25,115 nt of DNA from a virus. Positions 23,577 to 25,115 of the stretch are shown in pieces. The stretch spans positions 1 to 25,115 of the IMG/VR virus record IMGVR_UViG_3300038307_000284; one strand, written 5' to 3'. Made by a program: the position numbers and the translations under genes. Every line of letters starts with the position of its first letter. Position 1 is the stretch's first letter. The notes under the pieces are model-generated. The model had not been told where the DNA came from. It saw only the letters and a program-made list of their open reading frames with translations, and made no database searches.

Positions 23577-24035
23577 TCATTCGAACTCCTCCGAATAGGC
23601 GCACGAAGGCAACCCCTGAAGGGCGCTAGCGAACAAAATAAGCCGGATTTTCCACTTCAACGCCACCGACCATCCTTCCTTCTCAAACACGGAGCCCTCC
23701 ACAACACGCAGCATCAACGTCAAAGACGACACCATCTTCAATGCGTCAGGATAAGGAAACATGTCCTCCACCAAAACATCGCCATCTACACTGTTGGCCC
23801 AAACGGCACCAACAACCCTCTCAAACGACGACCTCAAATCAGGGTCACCCAAATAAGCAACAGCCTCATCGAAGGAACATAAACCATACAGCTCCGAAAC
23901 CTCCGACACCCCTAACCCTGCGGCCTGAGGGAACATCCACCACATCCAATGCCCGGACTTGACGCCAGTCTCCAACGAAGCCACGGCAGCATCAACGTCA
24001 CGTTGAACCACGGGCCTGAATCGATCAATCCCCAT
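23577..24035 (-). CDS. DUF1810 family protein (152 aa)
   Basis: MGIDRFRPVVQRDVDAAVAS, LETGVKSGHWMWWMFPQAAG and LGVSEVSELYGLCSFDEAVA, YLGDPDL reproduce the DUF1810 hallmark (G.K..HWMW..FPQ..GLG.S...YG....EA..YL..P.L). The family has no established reaction. The ATG at 24035 lies within the last codons of WhiB (11-base overlap); a longer open frame from 24158 covers WhiB in another frame and was not used. The C-terminal W(S)VALKWKIRLILFAS is conserved-looking too. Confidence 0.88.
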   Translation of the reverse strand: MGIDRFRPVVQRDVDAAVASLETGVKSGHWMWWMFPQAAGLGVSEVSELYGLCSFDEAVAYLGDPDLRSSFERVVGAVWANSVDGDVLVEDMFPYPDALKMVSSLTLMLRVVEGSVFEKEGWSVALKWKIRLILFASALQGLPSCAYSEEFE

Positions 24036-24294
24036 CAGTGCACACCTCGGACGCTCGAACGGGCATCGCGGCTCTCTCACGCAGGGCGCGTTCTCTTTTG
24101 CGGTTAGCCGCTGTAGACCCCGACCAGTATCCATAAATGAGCGGGTCAGGGAGGGCATCCTCGTAGCACTCTTTCCGAACTGGGCATTGTTGGCAAAGGG
24201 TCTTGATGGTGCTACTTACGCTCGTCCCTGCTGTCGGAAAGAAAAGGCTCACATCTAAACCTCTGCATGCTGCCTTTGAATGCCACGTTGCCAT
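24025..24294 (-). CDS. WhiB-like iron-sulfur transcription regulator (89 aa)
   Basis: MATWHSKAACRGLDVSLFFP, then CQQCPVRKEC: the four cysteines C10, C34, C37 and C43 in C-x23-CxxC-x5-C order are the [4Fe-4S] ligands of WhiB proteins. GYWSGSTAANRKRERALRER gives the G-(V/Y)-W-(G/S)-G turn and the basic DNA-contact end. WhiB proteins are nearly confined to Actinobacteria and their phages, where they bind the primary sigma factor. It heads the minus-strand operon; TTGGTG, 17 bases and TACCCT precede it, with eight bases to the ATG. It may switch host or phage promoters. Confidence 0.95.
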   Translation of the reverse strand: MATWHSKAACRGLDVSLFFPTAGTSVSSTIKTLCQQCPVRKECYEDALPDPLIYGYWSGSTAANRKRERALRERAAMPVRASEVCTDGD

Positions 24295-24302
24295 AGGGGT
24301 GG

Positions 24303-24331
24303 AGGGTACCTGCGTGGGTGGGGTTCACCAA
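24303..24331 (-). promoter_or_regulatory. WhiB promoter (TACCCT type), leaderless
   Basis: On the minus strand TTGGTG, 17 bases, TACCCT and eight bases to ATG. Geometry and -10 equal those at 9499-9527. Confidence 0.62.
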
Positions 24332-24453
24332 CCTCTCATACCGTCCCCCCCCTTATACTCGTGGACTACCCATGGGCTCAAAGATCGAACCATTCTTCTT
24401 CTCCCCCTCACTTCTCTCGCCCCCCCCACCTCAGGCCCCCCACACACAAGCCC

Positions 24454-24666
24454 TCACCCCCCACACACATCAACCGCCAACTCATCAACCACCAACTCAT
24501 CAACCCCCTGCCCCCCACCAACGACACCCAACACACACTGAGTAACATGATGACGCACATCAAGAAGGACATCAGTGTATTCAGAAGCAGAAACCAGCGA
24601 CCTCCCAGCCAGCCCCCTCAACGCCGCATCAATAATACTCTTAACAGTTCCAAGTGTCGCCTTCAT
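24454..24666 (-). CDS. Small conserved-type phage protein (70 aa)
   Basis: MKATLGTVKSIIDAALRGLA and GRSLVSASEYTDVLLDVRHH resemble a widespread small actinophage protein with GL.GRSLVS..E..D.LLD(I/V)R. After that, the 3' third is encoded by repetitive DNA (CCAACTCATCAACC twice), giving VDELVVDELAVDVCGG. An upstream ATG at 24744 gives a Cys/Trp-rich extension without ribosome binding site and was not used. No function is known. Confidence 0.65.
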   Translation of the reverse strand: MKATLGTVKSIIDAALRGLAGRSLVSASEYTDVLLDVRHHVTQCVLGVVGGGQGVDELVVDELAVDVCGG

Positions 24667-25115
24667 ACACAACGCTTCCCAATCGAGGACCAAAATACCA
24701 CCAACCCCAGTGTAGCGGCAACACCACAAACCAAACCAACACACACCACACTAAACACACACCACACACCCCCCTCAAAAACACCCGCAGACCACCCGTG
24801 GCGTCAAAAACCAAACCACACCACACCAAACCAAACACGACACCAAACAACACCAAACAACACCAAACCACACACACCAAACCAAACCACAAACAACCAC
24901 AAACAACCACAAACAACAAACAACACACAAGACACCAGACATCATAGCCCCGAAAAACAATCAACACCCTAGACCACAGGGGGGGGGGAGTGTTGGTGTG
25001 TTTTTTTTCTGTGTGTTCTGGTTTAATTTGTGTGGTTGTGTGTTGGTTGGGTGGGGGTGTTTGGTGTTGTTGGGGGTTTGTTTGGTATGGTGGGGTTGTG
25101 CTTGTCGGGTTGGGT
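24667..25115. other. Low-complexity CA-rich then GT-rich sequence, no gene
   Basis: From about 24,710 to 24,955 the plus strand is almost only C and A in short repeats (CACCAAACAA, CCAAACCA). After a ten-G run at 24979-24988 it turns almost only G and T. AACAACACCAAAC (24846-24858 and 24856-24868) and GTTTGGTGTTGTT (25059-25071) are inverted repeats. Open frames here are artefacts of composition. The role is unknown. Confidence 0.6.

Noticed and set aside
24033-24158. Long N-terminal extension of the DUF1810 protein
   Set aside because: The extra 41 codons run through whiB in another frame; the family domain begins at the ATG at 24035.
24280-24972. 230-codon plus-strand frame
   Set aside because: Its product is low-complexity Thr, Asn, Gln and Pro encoded by CA repeats; the better gene lies on the other strand at 24454-24666.

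Overview
The window looks like the early or accessory arm of an actinobacterial bacteriophage genome; a phage-like plasmid is a less likely alternative. The reasons are a WhiB-type iron-sulfur regulator, an endolysin (amidase plus peptidoglycan-binding domain), phage-style replication proteins (a 227-residue sliding clamp, SSB, an SNF2 helicase), DUF932, DUF2958 and FmdB-like proteins, very tight gene packing with ATGA, GTGA and TAATG overlaps, and dozens of genes of 22-120 codons. No head, tail or terminase gene is present and I see no tRNA or CRISPR array. The host species cannot be read from the sequence.

Positions 1-11,200, all on the plus strand except one gene, form a tandem array of short transcription units. 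Each has its own promoter, one to three tiny genes, and often a hairpin terminator or a GC-rich repeat. The promoters form one family. A TTGC-type -35 element, an 18-base spacer with a conserved CTTATTGCC block, and a TANNNT or CANAAT -10 occur at 16 places here, with two weaker copies at 14.7 and 15.7 kb. At many copies an ATG lies 6-8 bases after the -10, so those messages should be leaderless. Perfect DnaA boxes (TTATCCACA) sit exactly 4 or 14 bases upstream of the -35 at four copies. Between units lie copies of a composite repeat (CCACCGTAAGCTTAAGCG followed by GAGCCCCGC or its complement). The products are mostly zinc-ribbon microproteins, single-pass membrane peptides and small acidic proteins. 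The one minus-strand gene here is a 2-oxoglutarate/Fe(II) dioxygenase.

Positions 11,200-19,040 carry larger genes, mainly on the plus strand: an FmdB-like zinc ribbon, a GIY-YIG nuclease with a zinc ribbon, a DnaN-like clamp, a run of overlapping small genes, an SNF2 helicase with two HARP-like repeats, the endolysin and a very basic 49-residue protein. A terminator region then separates them from a minus-strand operon (19,156-21,705). That operon encodes a putative exported lysozyme-like protein, a 56-residue protein, DUF932, an acidic protein and a zinc-binding protein; a 98-residue gene precedes it.

Positions 22,058-24,700 hold SSB and a zinc microprotein (plus strand), facing a minus-strand operon of WhiB, DUF1810, a PD-(D/E)XK nuclease and a 94-residue protein, preceded by one more small gene. 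The last 450 bases are low-complexity CA-rich sequence that switches to GT-rich sequence near 24,970, and I see no gene in them.

Together this looks like a stockpile of independently expressed small host-interaction genes under one shared regulatory signal, beside DNA-replication and lysis genes. The shared promoter, its phased DnaA boxes and the leaderless starts are the most unusual part of the window.
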